DNA of 29,273 nucleotides from NCBI GenBank assembly GCA_900543345.1, contig UQRJ01000003.1, positions 1-29,273 of the forward strand, in the 5' to 3' direction. The position numbers were made by a program, and so were the translations under genes. Below are positions 7,042 through 15,084 of the stretch, in pieces. Source of the stretch: an uncultured Sporolactobacillus sp. (GTDB lineage Bacteria > Bacillota > Bacilli > Bacillales > Sporolactobacillaceae). How positions within the stretch are numbered: position 1 is the first letter of the stretch; every line of letters begins with the position of its first letter. The notes below the pieces were generated by a model. That model searched no databases. It worked only from the letters and a program-made list of their open reading frames with translations, and was not told the origin of the DNA.

Positions 7042-8982
7042 TTATTCCCTTACGGTTTTAATCAGCAAATTGGTCAGTGCAATCGCACCGCTTTTTGTCA
7101 GGTGAACCTGATCGGGCGCAAAATAATCGCTGTGATTCTCGCTTGCCTTATACCAGTCGGCCAACCTGACATTGGCATAACGCGCCGCCTCCCGTGCCAG
7201 CGTCTGATTGACAGTATACTGCCACGGACGCGGTACTCTCGTGTTAACCAGAACCACCCGCCGATTTGTACCAATGCCGTCGATGATTGACCGGAGCTGA
7301 TCGGATGTCATCGGTCCGTTCGTTCCCAGCTCGATGATAACAGTACTGCTTAGACGATTGCTTCCTTTTAACTGCCGGATCATCGGCAGCGCTTCCGATG
7401 GCTGCCGGCCAACCCGTCCGTCAACGGAAGCTTTCGGCATCGCCTTCATCAAATAAGGCCGGATATCGATCATGATCGAATCGCCGATGGCATCGATCGG
7501 TCGGCTGATCACATCCGGATGAAGACGGGAAGCGGCGCCTGATTGCCGGGGGGATTTCGATTCGACCCGCTCAGTCTTCGCCGCCACTGTTTGTTTCGAC
7601 GGGTGTGGTGCATGAGAAGACGCCTTCTCGGCAGTCTGCGGAACTGCGACTGCCGCCCGGGCATCGGTCCATGAGATAAATGCCGGCAGAAAGGCAAGCA
7701 ATGCGGCCAAGCAGACAACTGCCACAGTGGTCTGCCGCTTTATCCGCTGCGACTCACCCAATTCGGAACGATATTTCACCCACCAGTGACCGATGGCTCC
7801 ATGACGAATCGGATTTTCAATATATTTATAGGACAAATCGGCAGCGACGACCGTGAGAATCAGCGCAATGAAGTGCAGCACAATCCGCGTCCAGCCCGGC
7901 ACCAGGTTATCGGTCGCCAGCATCAGCAGCGGATAATGCCAGAGATAGAGGGCATAGGAACGCCGGCCGATCCAGCGCAGCGGAGCCAGCGCAAACAAGC
8001 GACCGGTCAATGTTTGCGGACCGGCAATGGCAGCAATCGATACTGCTGCACAGACCGAAAAAAGGACAAGTCCGCCCCGGTAAACAAACGCATCATATTC
8101 CTGAAAATGAAGCATCATGAAAATAATCATCGATACCGCCAAAAAGCCGGCAAAATCCAAGATGATCCGATGCGGCAGCCGAAGATGCGTGGACAACCGC
8201 CAGCTCGGCCATGAAAAAGCCAGTGCCGCTCCAATCAGAATCGAGAACGCCCGCGTGTCGGTACCGTAATAAACACGGCTCGGATCCGTGCCGGGATGGA
8301 ACAACAACGCCATTAGCAGAGCCGAGACACCGGCCGCAATCAATGTAATCGGAAACAGCCGATTCCGCACCTTCGAACTGCGGAAACAAAAAAACAGTGC
8401 CACCGGCCAAACCACGTAAAATTGTTCTTCAATCGCCAGCGACCAGAAATGGGTCAGCAGCGAAGGGCGGGCAAAATCGGCAAAATAGGATAAATGATGA
8501 AAGATATAATACCAGTTACTGTAATAGAATAATGCGGCCGGCATATCTTCTTTCAGCGTCAGAAAAAGCTGAGGCCGAAAAAGCCCGGTCCACAAGAAAA
8601 GAAAGACAACCGTCGTCAGCATTGCCGGCAGCAGCCGCCTTGCCCGATGTAACCAGAATCTTTTCAAATCAAGACTGCCCGAACAACTCCACTCGAAGCA
8701 AAGCAGATCAGTAATCAGATAACCGGACAAAACAAAAAACAGGCTGACGCCCAACAAACCGCCGCCGGCCCACGGAATACCGAGATGATACAAAATGACA
8801 CCGATCACAGCCAGTGCCCTCAGGCCATCAAGTCCCGGCATATATCGCCTTCGAACACTTAGATGCAGTTGCGGCTGGCCAATGAGACTGCGCAACCGGC
8901 GCAACGCCGCTAAATCAAGTCCATAAAACTGTTCGGATCGGTTTTTTTCAGTTTTTGCCTTATGTATCGGCATCTTTCGCAT
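7042..8982 (-). CDS. OatA-like acyltransferase (acyltransferase-3 membrane domain plus SGNH domain)
   Basis: A 646-residue fusion. Residues about 48-400 are an acyltransferase-3 membrane domain with about ten helices, opening MPGLDGLRALAVIGVILYH (catalytic-type His66) and carrying FFVLSGYLITDLL and HFWSLAIEEQFYVVWP. A Ser/Lys-rich linker (about 445-495) leads to an extracellular SGNH esterase-like domain: GDSIM (Asp501, Ser502), GTNGP, and D-Q-V-H (Asp624, His627), so the Ser-Asp-His triad is complete. In OatA this architecture moves acetyl groups across the membrane and O-acetylates cell-wall N-acetylmuramic acid, giving lysozyme resistance. The acceptor here could be another wall polymer. 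The start is ATG 8982 or, with better spacing to AGAGG, ATG 8973. It has its own promoter and terminator. Confidence 0.9.
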   Translation of the reverse strand: MRKMPIHKAKTEKNRSEQFYGLDLAALRRLRSLIGQPQLHLSVRRRYMPGLDGLRALAVIGVILYHLGIPWAGGGLLGVSLFFVLSGYLITDLLCFEWSCSGSLDLKRFWLHRARRLLPAMLTTVVFLFLWTGLFRPQLFLTLKEDMPAALFYYSNWYYIFHHLSYFADFARPSLLTHFWSLAIEEQFYVVWPVALFFCFRSSKVRNRLFPITLIAAGVSALLMALLFHPGTDPSRVYYGTDTRAFSILIGAALAFSWPSWRLSTHLRLPHRIILDFAGFLAVSMIIFMMLHFQEYDAFVYRGGLVLFSVCAAVSIAAIAGPQTLTGRLFALAPLRWIGRRSYALYLWHYPLLMLATDNLVPGWTRIVLHFIALILTVVAADLSYKYIENPIRHGAIGHWWVKYRSELGESQRIKRQTTVAVVCLAALLAFLPAFISWTDARAAVAVPQTAEKASSHAPHPSKQTVAAKTERVESKSPRQSGAASRLHPDVISRPIDAIGDSIMIDIRPYLMKAMPKASVDGRVGRQPSEALPMIRQLKGSNRLSSTVIIELGTNGPMTSDQLRSIIDGIGTNRRVVLVNTRVPRPWQYTVNQTLAREAARYANVRLADWYKASENHSDYFAPDQVHLTKSGAIALTNLLIKTVRE

Positions 8983-9069
8983 ACCTCTTCTTGTCTATTC
9001 GTGATGCTCCAGCAAAAAATAGGCTTCATCGGAATCGATTGGGAGCCACGCTGCTTCAAAGCCACTGTT

Positions 9070-9078
9070 ATTATAGCA
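9070..9078 (-). promoter_or_regulatory. Extended -10 promoter of the acyltransferase gene
   Basis: Read leftward: TGCTATAAT, an extended -10 (TGnTATAAT), about 90 bases before the start. No good -35 is visible, as is common with extended -10 promoters. Confidence 0.55.
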
Positions 9079-9540
9079 CGATGCCTCTTTTCTTCCGTAA
9101 CGCTTTTTTGCTGCGCCGGGAATTCAGCCACAAAGATAGCTTAACATCAAAACGGTAATAAAAGAACCACCCTTTCTCCTTTAATGTTTGCGCTTCTAGC
9201 CAACAAAACAAAGGATGCGGTAGAAACGACAAGAATCACAATAGGATAGCGGCTCCGAATCGGTGGGGCAGGTTTTATCTTGTGACAACCCGCTTTTTGA
9301 TCGCTTCGATCTATCTGACATCATTTTAATTATAAAGAAAGAATCGTTCAGATATCAACGATCGCGCGAATTATTCTACAAGCGTAATTTGCTCAAGGCC
9401 ACACCACAAGAGAGGGTACGCAAAGGATCTGCACCGGCAAATCATCATTCGCGAAAAAAAAGAACAGGTTATCTTATAAAACTTTTTTGACTCAAGGATG
9501 AGTACTTATAAAAGAGCTTTGCTAAACTTGGTTATTGTTT

Positions 9541-9629
9541 TTCGCTGCAGACGCTCGCTTTCCTCCTCACTGCGGGGTCTGACCTGGCTCGCTTTTCCCG
9601 CCGGAGTCCTGCGCCTTCCGCTTCAAACC
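9541..9629. repeat. Bacillaceae-type dispersed intergenic repeat (single copy here)
   Basis: The block opens TTCGCTGCAGACGCTCGCTT and runs through GGGGTCTGACCTGGCTCGCT, TTTCCCGCCGGAGTCCTGCG and CCTTCCGCTTCAA. From memory this strongly resembles a short repeat that recurs in intergenic regions of Bacillus and relatives (CGCTTTCC ... GGGGTCTCA ... CGCTTTTCCCGCAGGAGTC ... GCGCCTTCCGCTTCAATC). Only one copy is in the window, so the repeat nature rests on recall. Confidence 0.5.
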
Positions 9630-9670
9630 ATGGAATAGCAAAAACCACATTATCTTTAAACAGAGCCGAT

Positions 9671-9705
9671 AAAATAAAGGAAACAGACGTGATGTGTCTG
9701 TTTCC
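9671..9705 (-). terminator. Terminator of the ApbE / b-haem operon
   Basis: Read leftward: a perfect 10-bp stem GGAAACAGAC / GTCTGTTTCC (arms 9696-9705 and 9679-9688) with a 7-base loop, followed by TTTATTTT (9671-9678). It starts 22 bases after the stop of the last gene. Confidence 0.85.
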
Positions 9706-9726
9706 GATCATGTACTCACCCGGCGA

Positions 9727-10317
9727 TCAACCGTGAACGGTTTGCTTTTGCGTTTTTGGAGTCGACGGTTTTGTTAAATGCATAACGATTCTCACGATCA
9801 GCGCGACGGCCACTATACTTGCGGTGGAAATATACATAAACAATATCATCGGCTCTCGGGTATCCGGTCCGAGCATGATACCGTGAAGCAATGCGGCAAT
9901 AAACATCGGAAAGGCCAGAAAGTGAATGGTTTTCCATGCTTTTTTCCCAATGCGATTCATGTAATCGGAGGTGACAATGATTAATATCAGGCTGTAAAGC
10001 GCCAATACGCCGAGACCGATCAGGAACGGATGAGTGGATGAAGTAAACGGAACGAGCACATTGACCACGGAAAAGGATTCATACGTACTGAACGTAAGCA
10101 CGAGTCCGTGAATCATGCCGAACAGCATTCCGAACCACCCCGCCGCCTGATGAATAAAATTCATCCGGGCTTTTGTTCCCGGTTTAAATGAGCGGTAGTG
10201 AATGCTCATGCCTGCGACAACGGAAAAAAACAATAACAGATAGGACGTACTGCCGGCGGCGCGGGAGACGTTCCAGACCGGAAGCCATTCATGAATTACC
10301 GAGAGCCATTCGTTCAT
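9727..10317 (-). CDS. Ferric-reductase-like b-haem transmembrane protein
   Basis: A 196-residue membrane protein with about five or six helices. Two histidine pairs sit in facing helices: His56 and His70 (FIHQAAGW, GMIHGLVL), and His132 and His145 (KTIHFLAF, ALLHGIML). The 14- and 13-residue spacings are the bis-His pattern of ferric-reductase / YedZ-like domains that hold two b-haems and pass electrons across the membrane. There is no FAD/NADPH domain, so electrons must come from a separate donor. The ATG is behind AAAGGAG, and the gene overlaps the end of the apbE gene by 29 bases, indicating tight coupling. Together with ApbE it suggests an electron-transfer unit that uses covalently bound flavin outside the membrane (inference). 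Confidence 0.85.
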   Translation of the reverse strand: MNEWLSVIHEWLPVWNVSRAAGSTSYLLLFFSVVAGMSIHYRSFKPGTKARMNFIHQAAGWFGMLFGMIHGLVLTFSTYESFSVVNVLVPFTSSTHPFLIGLGVLALYSLILIIVTSDYMNRIGKKAWKTIHFLAFPMFIAALLHGIMLGPDTREPMILFMYISTASIVAVALIVRIVMHLTKPSTPKTQKQTVHG

Positions 10318-11224
10318 TTGTTTTCACTCCTTTTGGGGCATAGTCGCGAAAAGTACCGCCAACAACAAGTGATCCATCGCCCTTCAGCCCGATCATACCG
10401 AGTTCCGGGCGCTTACTCATCGCCCAACGCAATCCCGGTTCCCAGCCCAAAACGATTAGGCATTTTGCGTAAACTTCAGCCGTGCACAAATCCGCTGCAA
10501 GTACGCTGATCTGAACCAGATCCGAATGGGCACTGAGATGAGTGCGGGGGTCAAGAATATGGTGATAAACCGTGCCGTCTCTATCTGCCCAGCTTCTTCC
10601 GAGCGTACTGCTTGTCGCAACGCCCGCCGATTGATCAAGTTCAAAAGAGCACAAATTTTTGTTCCATGATTCGGGTCGAGAGATGGAAATTGTCCACTTT
10701 TTCTTCGGTCTGCCCCAGACAATAATATCGCCGCCGGCGGCTATCCCTCCGTACGGCCTCCTTTTCCGTAACTGATCCGCCGCCTTTTGAGCAGCCCACC
10801 CCTTTCCGATACCGCCAAGATCGATCGAGCTGCCATGCATCGTGATCGACCTCATTGACGGATTCACATCGGCCGGCGCATGCGGGATGGGGAAAACACG
10901 GTCATCGACGACTAAGCTTCCTGTCCGTATCTTTTCAAAACTCCGATCGTAGCCGATCCGGCAAAGATCGCACCCAAGATACGGATTAAACAGCCCGTCC
11001 GTCTCATGAAAGAAGCGATCGGCAGTCATGACGGCTTCAAATAATACGTCGCTTGCCATAAAAGGCACCCGTCTTGTTCGGTTTAATTGCGAAAGTTCAC
11101 TTCCCGGGAGAAAACGGCTCAGCGCATTCTCCACATTGTGAAACCATCTTTCCGTTTGCCGGTTATCTGTTGTTGTTAAATAATACGTGACCATTTCAGT
11201 ATTCATCGATCGAAAACGATACAT
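10289..11224 (-). CDS. apbE: ApbE-family FAD:protein FMN transferase
   Basis: A 311-residue ApbE protein, which moves FMN from FAD to a Ser/Thr of target proteins using Mg2+. The family motifs are seen in order: G-S-E-L-S-Q-L-N (41-48), DGLFNPYLG (76-84), IDLGGIGKGWAAQKAAD (134-150), GGDI (164-167), HHILDPRT (221-228) and D-L-C-T (Asp245, Thr248) for metal and substrate. It has no signal peptide or lipobox, unlike many ApbE proteins that act outside the cell, so as read it is cytosolic. GAGGAGG lies 8 bases before ATG 11224. No protein with a recognisable FMN-binding domain or the usual acceptor motif (S/T-G-A-S/T) is in the window. The neighbours are a small exported protein and a b-haem protein. 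Confidence 0.93.
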   Translation of the reverse strand: MYRFRSMNTEMVTYYLTTTDNRQTERWFHNVENALSRFLPGSELSQLNRTRRVPFMASDVLFEAVMTADRFFHETDGLFNPYLGCDLCRIGYDRSFEKIRTGSLVVDDRVFPIPHAPADVNPSMRSITMHGSSIDLGGIGKGWAAQKAADQLRKRRPYGGIAAGGDIIVWGRPKKKWTISISRPESWNKNLCSFELDQSAGVATSSTLGRSWADRDGTVYHHILDPRTHLSAHSDLVQISVLAADLCTAEVYAKCLIVLGWEPGLRWAMSKRPELGMIGLKGDGSLVVGGTFRDYAPKGVKTNERMALGNS

Positions 11225-11247
11225 GCCGTTTTCCTCCTCATCCTATT

Positions 11248-11586
11248 TTAGGAAGAATGTCCGTTGACCTGACTATCTCCATCTCCGTTATCTCTGAAAT
11301 CGCCATTGTCCGCTGGACTTTGGAAATTGGAACCATTGTCATTGCCGCCATCGGGAGAACCCCGGAAAGACGACGTCCCATCGTTCGAATCGTCGTTATG
11401 GTCTTCTGAAAAAAAAGGAGTGCTTGAATCCCGGCTATTCTGCGATGATTTATTGGTTGTCCCTGACGTATTCGTTGAATTTGTCGCATTGGCCTGATCG
11501 TATTTCTCGGCAAGCCCGATAAATCCCGTAAACAGGACAACACTTGAAAGGCCGATAATCCATTTAATTCCCCGCTGTTTTGCCAT
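11248..11586 (-). CDS. Small exported Asp/Asn/Ser/Gly-rich protein
   Basis: A 112-residue protein: a basic N-terminus and one hydrophobic segment (IKWIIGLSSVVLFTGFIGLA), then about 85 residues of low-complexity acidic sequence rich in D, N, S, G and T (for example DDSNDGTSSFRGSPDGGNDN). The topology is signal anchor or secreted. There is no Cys lipobox, no LPxTG and no recognisable domain. The ATG at 11586 has GGAG 9 bases upstream; an ATG at 11592 is too close to it. It is the first gene of the operon with apbE and the b-haem protein, 23 bases before apbE. It might be a flexible carrier or the flavin acceptor (it has TSGTT, only loosely like known acceptor sites). This is speculation. Confidence 0.7.
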   Translation of the reverse strand: MAKQRGIKWIIGLSSVVLFTGFIGLAEKYDQANATNSTNTSGTTNKSSQNSRDSSTPFFSEDHNDDSNDGTSSFRGSPDGGNDNGSNFQSPADNGDFRDNGDGDSQVNGHSS

Positions 11587-11926
11587 TTTCATTCACTCCG
11601 ATTCTCATTCTGAATGGTTCTATGATAAGTCCGCTTTCTTAAAAAATGATTAATGAGACTGATTTGATAGTCCCTAAGGCGGTCCGATAGTATGAACGAA
11701 AAAGCGGAAAATTCGGACATGTGAAAATCAACGCGACAATGCTTGTAAGTATAGAGGATATAAAAGTCGTGGCCGCATCCGTATTTTTATAAACGATGTA
11801 AAGATGATTGTGGGAGGAGAACGCTACTCAGGAAATAGGCCTAAGATGGCCGGCACCCGGCGAACATCAGAGTGACCCGGATAAAACCATTGTCCTGGAA
11901 ACGCATGGACTAAGGTCACGTCTTGG
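11587..11926. other. Intergenic region, nothing firmly identified
   Basis: About 340 bases between the small exported protein and the deacetylase stop. It should hold the promoter of the leftward apbE operon, but I find no good -35/-10 pair. A frame on the + strand from 11808 runs into the deacetylase gene antisense and is rejected. Confidence 0.5.
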
Positions 11927-12874
11927 TTACTTTCTCTTCTTGTGGCTGTGCACAGCAGCGGCAGGCTTCGCAATAACCGGACGCATCTTGGGCGACAGGA
12001 CTGCAAAGCGATACCCTCTGGCACGCAAATGAGCAATGACCATCGGAACAGCGTCCACACTGCTTCTATCCGTATCGTGCATCAGGATGATCGGATGCGG
12101 CTGTCTGCCGACATCGCGCAAGATATCGAAGGCGAAATAGGCCGATGGAATGGTGCGGGACGTCTGCGCATCTTCGCCGCCGGCCGTCCAATCGAACGGG
12201 GTCATTCCTTCTTCGGCAATATCGGCCAGCAGTTTGGGCATGATCGGCTTATTGTGATGATAATGCAGCGAAGCAGTATTACTCACACCGCCAGGAAAGC
12301 GAAACAATTTTGGTTCCTCACCGGTCACTTGAATCAAAATTTGTTTCATTTTCCTGAAATCTTCGGTAAAATTTTGTTCCCGGCTGTAAATATAACGATA
12401 ATTATGTGTCCAGGAATGTACGCCGATGGTCTGACCGGCAGCCTGTTCCATTCTAACCCACGTGCGTTTCTGCGGCGTATCACGTCCCGCAAAGGTAATA
12501 AAAAACGTCGCTTTGACGTGGCTTTTCTTCAGAATAGTCAATAATCGCGGCGTATACGGCCCCGGACCGTCGTCGAACGTTAGAAAAGCGAGCTTTTGCC
12601 CCGCCGGCAGCGGCGGCCGATTCGACCATGCCCGGATCGCATCGGGTTTCGATTGGACTTTATGCACGGGGCTGTGGGCCGCAGAGGGCCGCAGATGAGC
12701 GTTAAAAGGACATGCAGAATGACGATGATGTACGGTGGGCTTCGAAGACCGGGAGGATAAGTAAGAGAAACACAAGACGATCGATACAAGCGATATCGCC
12801 AGAACGGCCCAAAAGACATAGCGATAATGAAAATGCGAATGTTTTTTAGCAGACGTGCGGAGTTGTATCTTCAC
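11927..12874 (-). CDS. Membrane-anchored polysaccharide deacetylase (NodB domain)
   Basis: A 315-residue protein: a short basic cytosolic tail (HSHFHYR), a membrane helix (about 20-38), an extracellular linker rich in H, S and P, then a NodB deacetylase domain. Catalytic motifs are all present: TFDDGP (99-104, the base and metal Asp), HSWTH (153-157, metal His pair), RFPGG (192-196) and ILMHD (263-267). The family removes acetyl groups from peptidoglycan, chitin-like polymers or wall polysaccharides; the substrate here is unknown, but surface glycans are likely. I chose GTG 12874 because AGGAGG sits 7 bases before it; the longer frame from 12958 includes that site as codons. Monocistronic, with a strongly basic C-terminus (HSHKKRK). 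Confidence 0.9.
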   Translation of the reverse strand: MKIQLRTSAKKHSHFHYRYVFWAVLAISLVSIVLCFSYLSSRSSKPTVHHRHSACPFNAHLRPSAAHSPVHKVQSKPDAIRAWSNRPPLPAGQKLAFLTFDDGPGPYTPRLLTILKKSHVKATFFITFAGRDTPQKRTWVRMEQAAGQTIGVHSWTHNYRYIYSREQNFTEDFRKMKQILIQVTGEEPKLFRFPGGVSNTASLHYHHNKPIMPKLLADIAEEGMTPFDWTAGGEDAQTSRTIPSAYFAFDILRDVGRQPHPIILMHDTDRSSVDAVPMVIAHLRARGYRFAVLSPKMRPVIAKPAAAVHSHKKRK

Positions 12875-13285
12875 GACTGATCCTCCTGATCCCATAGAAA
12901 TTTTCCATTGAAAGAACTTCCAGCTTATACGATCGCTATCGGAACAGTCATGCGCCATATCATTGGATAAGTCGGATGACTTCAGTTACTTGCTTATAAG
13001 CAGATTGTTTTTACATAATATTGATCTCCATCTATATGATCGACTGTTTTTTCGGTTTCTCCATAGCCGGTCAGTTGAAACGGAGATATGTTCGGGCCTT
13101 CCGTATGCCCGGCTGGTTTTGCCCCCCATGAATTGGCTCATCCAATGCTATCGTTGACCTTCATTTCCCTTTTTTCAATGGTACCACTCTATGTAGATAA
13201 CGACTATCTATGCTAAACGAGAAAAATTCAGACAAGCGGATATACTCTAATCAGGTGCTTCTTAGCCGTTATCCACTTGTTTAGA
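12875..13285. other. Intergenic region without a convincing gene
   Basis: Between the deacetylase start and the kdg terminator. A 64-codon frame (+ 12963-13157) has no ribosome site and no recognisable content. A perfect small palindrome TAGATA-ACGAC-TATCTA lies at 13194-13210; its role is unknown. Confidence 0.5.
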
Positions 13286-13330
13286 TAAAAAAACTCCCCC
13301 TTTGTTTTGGCAATGGTCAAAACAGAGGAG
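13286..13330 (-). terminator. Terminator of sugar-acid cassette 1
   Basis: Read leftward: CTCCTCTGTTTTG, a short loop, then CAAAACAAAGGGGGAG followed by seven T (13287-13293). The long stem is nearly continuous. It lies 53 bases after the kdgA stop. Confidence 0.9.
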
Positions 13331-13382
13331 AAGTGTGATGGGCCGATCTTATCAATAGCGACCGTTATTTCTTTAGTCCTTC

Positions 13383-14024
13383 TCAACCATTCGCGTGCTG
13401 GGCTTGACGGACCGCTGCAACCATCTCGGCAGCAACTTTCGATACACCTTCATAATCGCCGCTTTCCGCTGGCTTAGTCAGGCTGCCGCCCGTTCCCACG
13501 GCAGTACATCCGGCTTTAAACCAGTCCTTGATATTATTCGTATTGACACCGCCGGTAACCATGATATGAACCTGCGGGAGAGGGGCTTTGATCGATTTGA
13601 CCATTTTGCTCTCCAGTACATTTCCCGGGAAAAACTTCACCATATTGGCACCCGCTTCCAGCGCATGCTTGGTTTCCGTTACCGTCATACATCCCGGTAT
13701 ATAAGGGATCTGGTAGAGATTGCAGATCTTTGCCGTTGCTTCGTCGAACAATGGGGCAACAATAAAACGCGCTCCCGCGATGATCGACAAGCGGGCGGAA
13801 ACTGGATCGAGTACAGTCCCTGCGCCGACAAACAGTTCCGGATTACTGCTATATTCTTCAATTAAGCTGTTTGCACCCGGCACCGTATATGTCAATTCAA
13901 TGCTATTAATTCCCCCTGCATGAATTGCCTGAATCAATTTTTTGGCCTTTTCTTTCGACGAGGCACGAACAACGGCAACGATACCTTCGTCTTCAATTTT
14001 TTGCAATGTATCAACGTACTGCAC
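13383..14024 (-). CDS. kdgA: KDPG/KHG aldolase
   Basis: A 213-residue class I aldolase that splits 2-keto-3-deoxy-6-phosphogluconate into pyruvate and glyceraldehyde-3-phosphate, the last step of KDG breakdown. The family pattern is clear: IVAVVRASS (15-23), IELTYT with Glu43, FVGAGTVLD (65-73), FIVAPLFD, and the Schiff-base lysine Lys130 in MVKFFPG, then MVTGGVNTNN. Length matches the family. The start is GTG 14024 behind AAGGAGTGA. Last gene of cassette 1, 44 bases after the kinase gene. No second aldolase is in the window, so this enzyme may also serve the product of the cassette-2 kinase (inference). Confidence 0.94.
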   Translation of the reverse strand: MQYVDTLQKIEDEGIVAVVRASSKEKAKKLIQAIHAGGINSIELTYTVPGANSLIEEYSSNPELFVGAGTVLDPVSARLSIIAGARFIVAPLFDEATAKICNLYQIPYIPGCMTVTETKHALEAGANMVKFFPGNVLESKMVKSIKAPLPQVHIMVTGGVNTNNIKDWFKAGCTAVGTGGSLTKPAESGDYEGVSKVAAEMVAAVRQAQHANG

Positions 14025-14068
14025 GATGACTCACTCCTTCATTTATTTACCACTAACAGCAATTTTTA

Positions 14069-15022
14069 TTACTTATTCCGACTCATGAATGTATCTAAGC
14101 CGTTACGATCGGGATAGCCGTCGTTATCGCCGGGAGACATGACCGCCAGAGCACCGATCGCATTGCCCCGTTTTACCGATTCCTCAAGGCTCAACTCTTC
14201 CAGCAACCCGGAAATCAGACCGACGGCAAAACCGTCACCTGCGCCGACCGTATCGACCACTTTATCCACTTTATAACCGGTGACCAATTTGGATCCCTGT
14301 TTGTTTTTGATGAAAGCTCCCTTCGCACCGACTTTGACGATGACCGTCTTGACTCCCTTATCCAGATAAAAATCAGCAATACGATCGGGATCGTCGCTTC
14401 CGGCCAAAATTTTCCCTTCTGCGATGCCGGGAAGCACAATATCGGATTGAAAAGCAAACGAATTAATGACATCCGCCATGACCTGCTGATTCGGCCAGAG
14501 TGCCGGGCGAAGGTTCGGATCATAAGTGATCGTCGTTCCGTGTTCGTGCGCTAATTTTGCGAGCCGGGCAAAAGCCTCTTTACATTCTTTTGACAACGCC
14601 GGAAAGATACCGGATAAATGGACAATTTTAACGCCGTCAAAGTTAATTTTATCAATCATTTTGGCATCGAAGTGCGCTGTTGCCGAATTGCGGCGGAAAT
14701 AAAAAGTTTTCGGATCTCCCTTGCTGACCTTGTTCTTCAACATCGACCCGGTAAAATACTGATCCGTGCTCGATACATAAGCCGTCCCGATTTTTTCACT
14801 GGCTAATTTATCTTTAATAAAATCGCCATACGGATCCTGGCCGATCTGCGTGATGTAATCCACCGTGTGACCAAGCCGCGCCAGTCCGACACAGACATTC
14901 ACTTCCGCACCGGCCAAGTATTTAGCAAACGAAGTAGCATCTTTAAGTTCCTTGTCTGTATCCTCCTCCTTTTCGACAGCAAATAACGCCATTGGTTCTC
15001 CAATCGTCAATACTTCACTCAT
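14069..15022 (-). CDS. kdgK: 2-keto-3-deoxygluconate kinase (PfkB/ribokinase family), cassette 1
   Basis: A 317-residue PfkB sugar kinase. It opens MSEVLTIGEPMALF, has AGAEVNVCVGLARLGH (substrate-side glycines), GDPKTFYFRRNSA, HLSGIFPALS, YDPNLRPALW, and the C-terminal anion hole and catalytic Asp in VDTVGAGDGFAVG. GEPMALF, YFRRNSA and DPNLRP are typical of KDG kinases, which make KDPG from KDG and ATP. ATG 15022 lies 7-8 bases after GGGAGG; an upstream start at 15052 would include that site. It has a paralogue in this window at 21685-22641 with the same motifs and nearly the same length (318). It lies between the permease and the KDPG aldolase. Confidence 0.92.
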   Translation of the reverse strand: MSEVLTIGEPMALFAVEKEEDTDKELKDATSFAKYLAGAEVNVCVGLARLGHTVDYITQIGQDPYGDFIKDKLASEKIGTAYVSSTDQYFTGSMLKNKVSKGDPKTFYFRRNSATAHFDAKMIDKINFDGVKIVHLSGIFPALSKECKEAFARLAKLAHEHGTTITYDPNLRPALWPNQQVMADVINSFAFQSDIVLPGIAEGKILAGSDDPDRIADFYLDKGVKTVIVKVGAKGAFIKNKQGSKLVTGYKVDKVVDTVGAGDGFAVGLISGLLEELSLEESVKRGNAIGALAVMSPGDNDGYPDRNGLDTFMSRNK

Positions 15023-15084
15023 AATAATTCCTCCCTGATTTTTTAATCTCACACACTACAGATGAGTTCCATTGAGCTTTTAGA

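Larger units (their letters stand above)
8983..9670. other. Long intergenic region without a convincing gene
   Basis: About 690 bases between the acyltransferase start and the terminator at 9671. It holds the promoter at 9070-9078 and the repeat at 9541-9629. Short frames on both strands (for example + 9263-9490) lack ribosome sites and recognisable content. Confidence 0.6.

Noticed and set aside
6461..7105. Long rightward frame across the XRE gene start and the acyltransferase end
   Set aside because: It is antisense to two real genes and covers a promoter and a terminator; the peptide has no sensible features.
11808..12032. Rightward frame overlapping the deacetylase end
   Set aside because: It runs antisense into a well-supported gene and has no recognisable domain.
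12963..13157. Rightward 64-codon frame in the intergenic region
   Set aside because: No ribosome binding site, no family resemblance, and composition like non-coding sequence.
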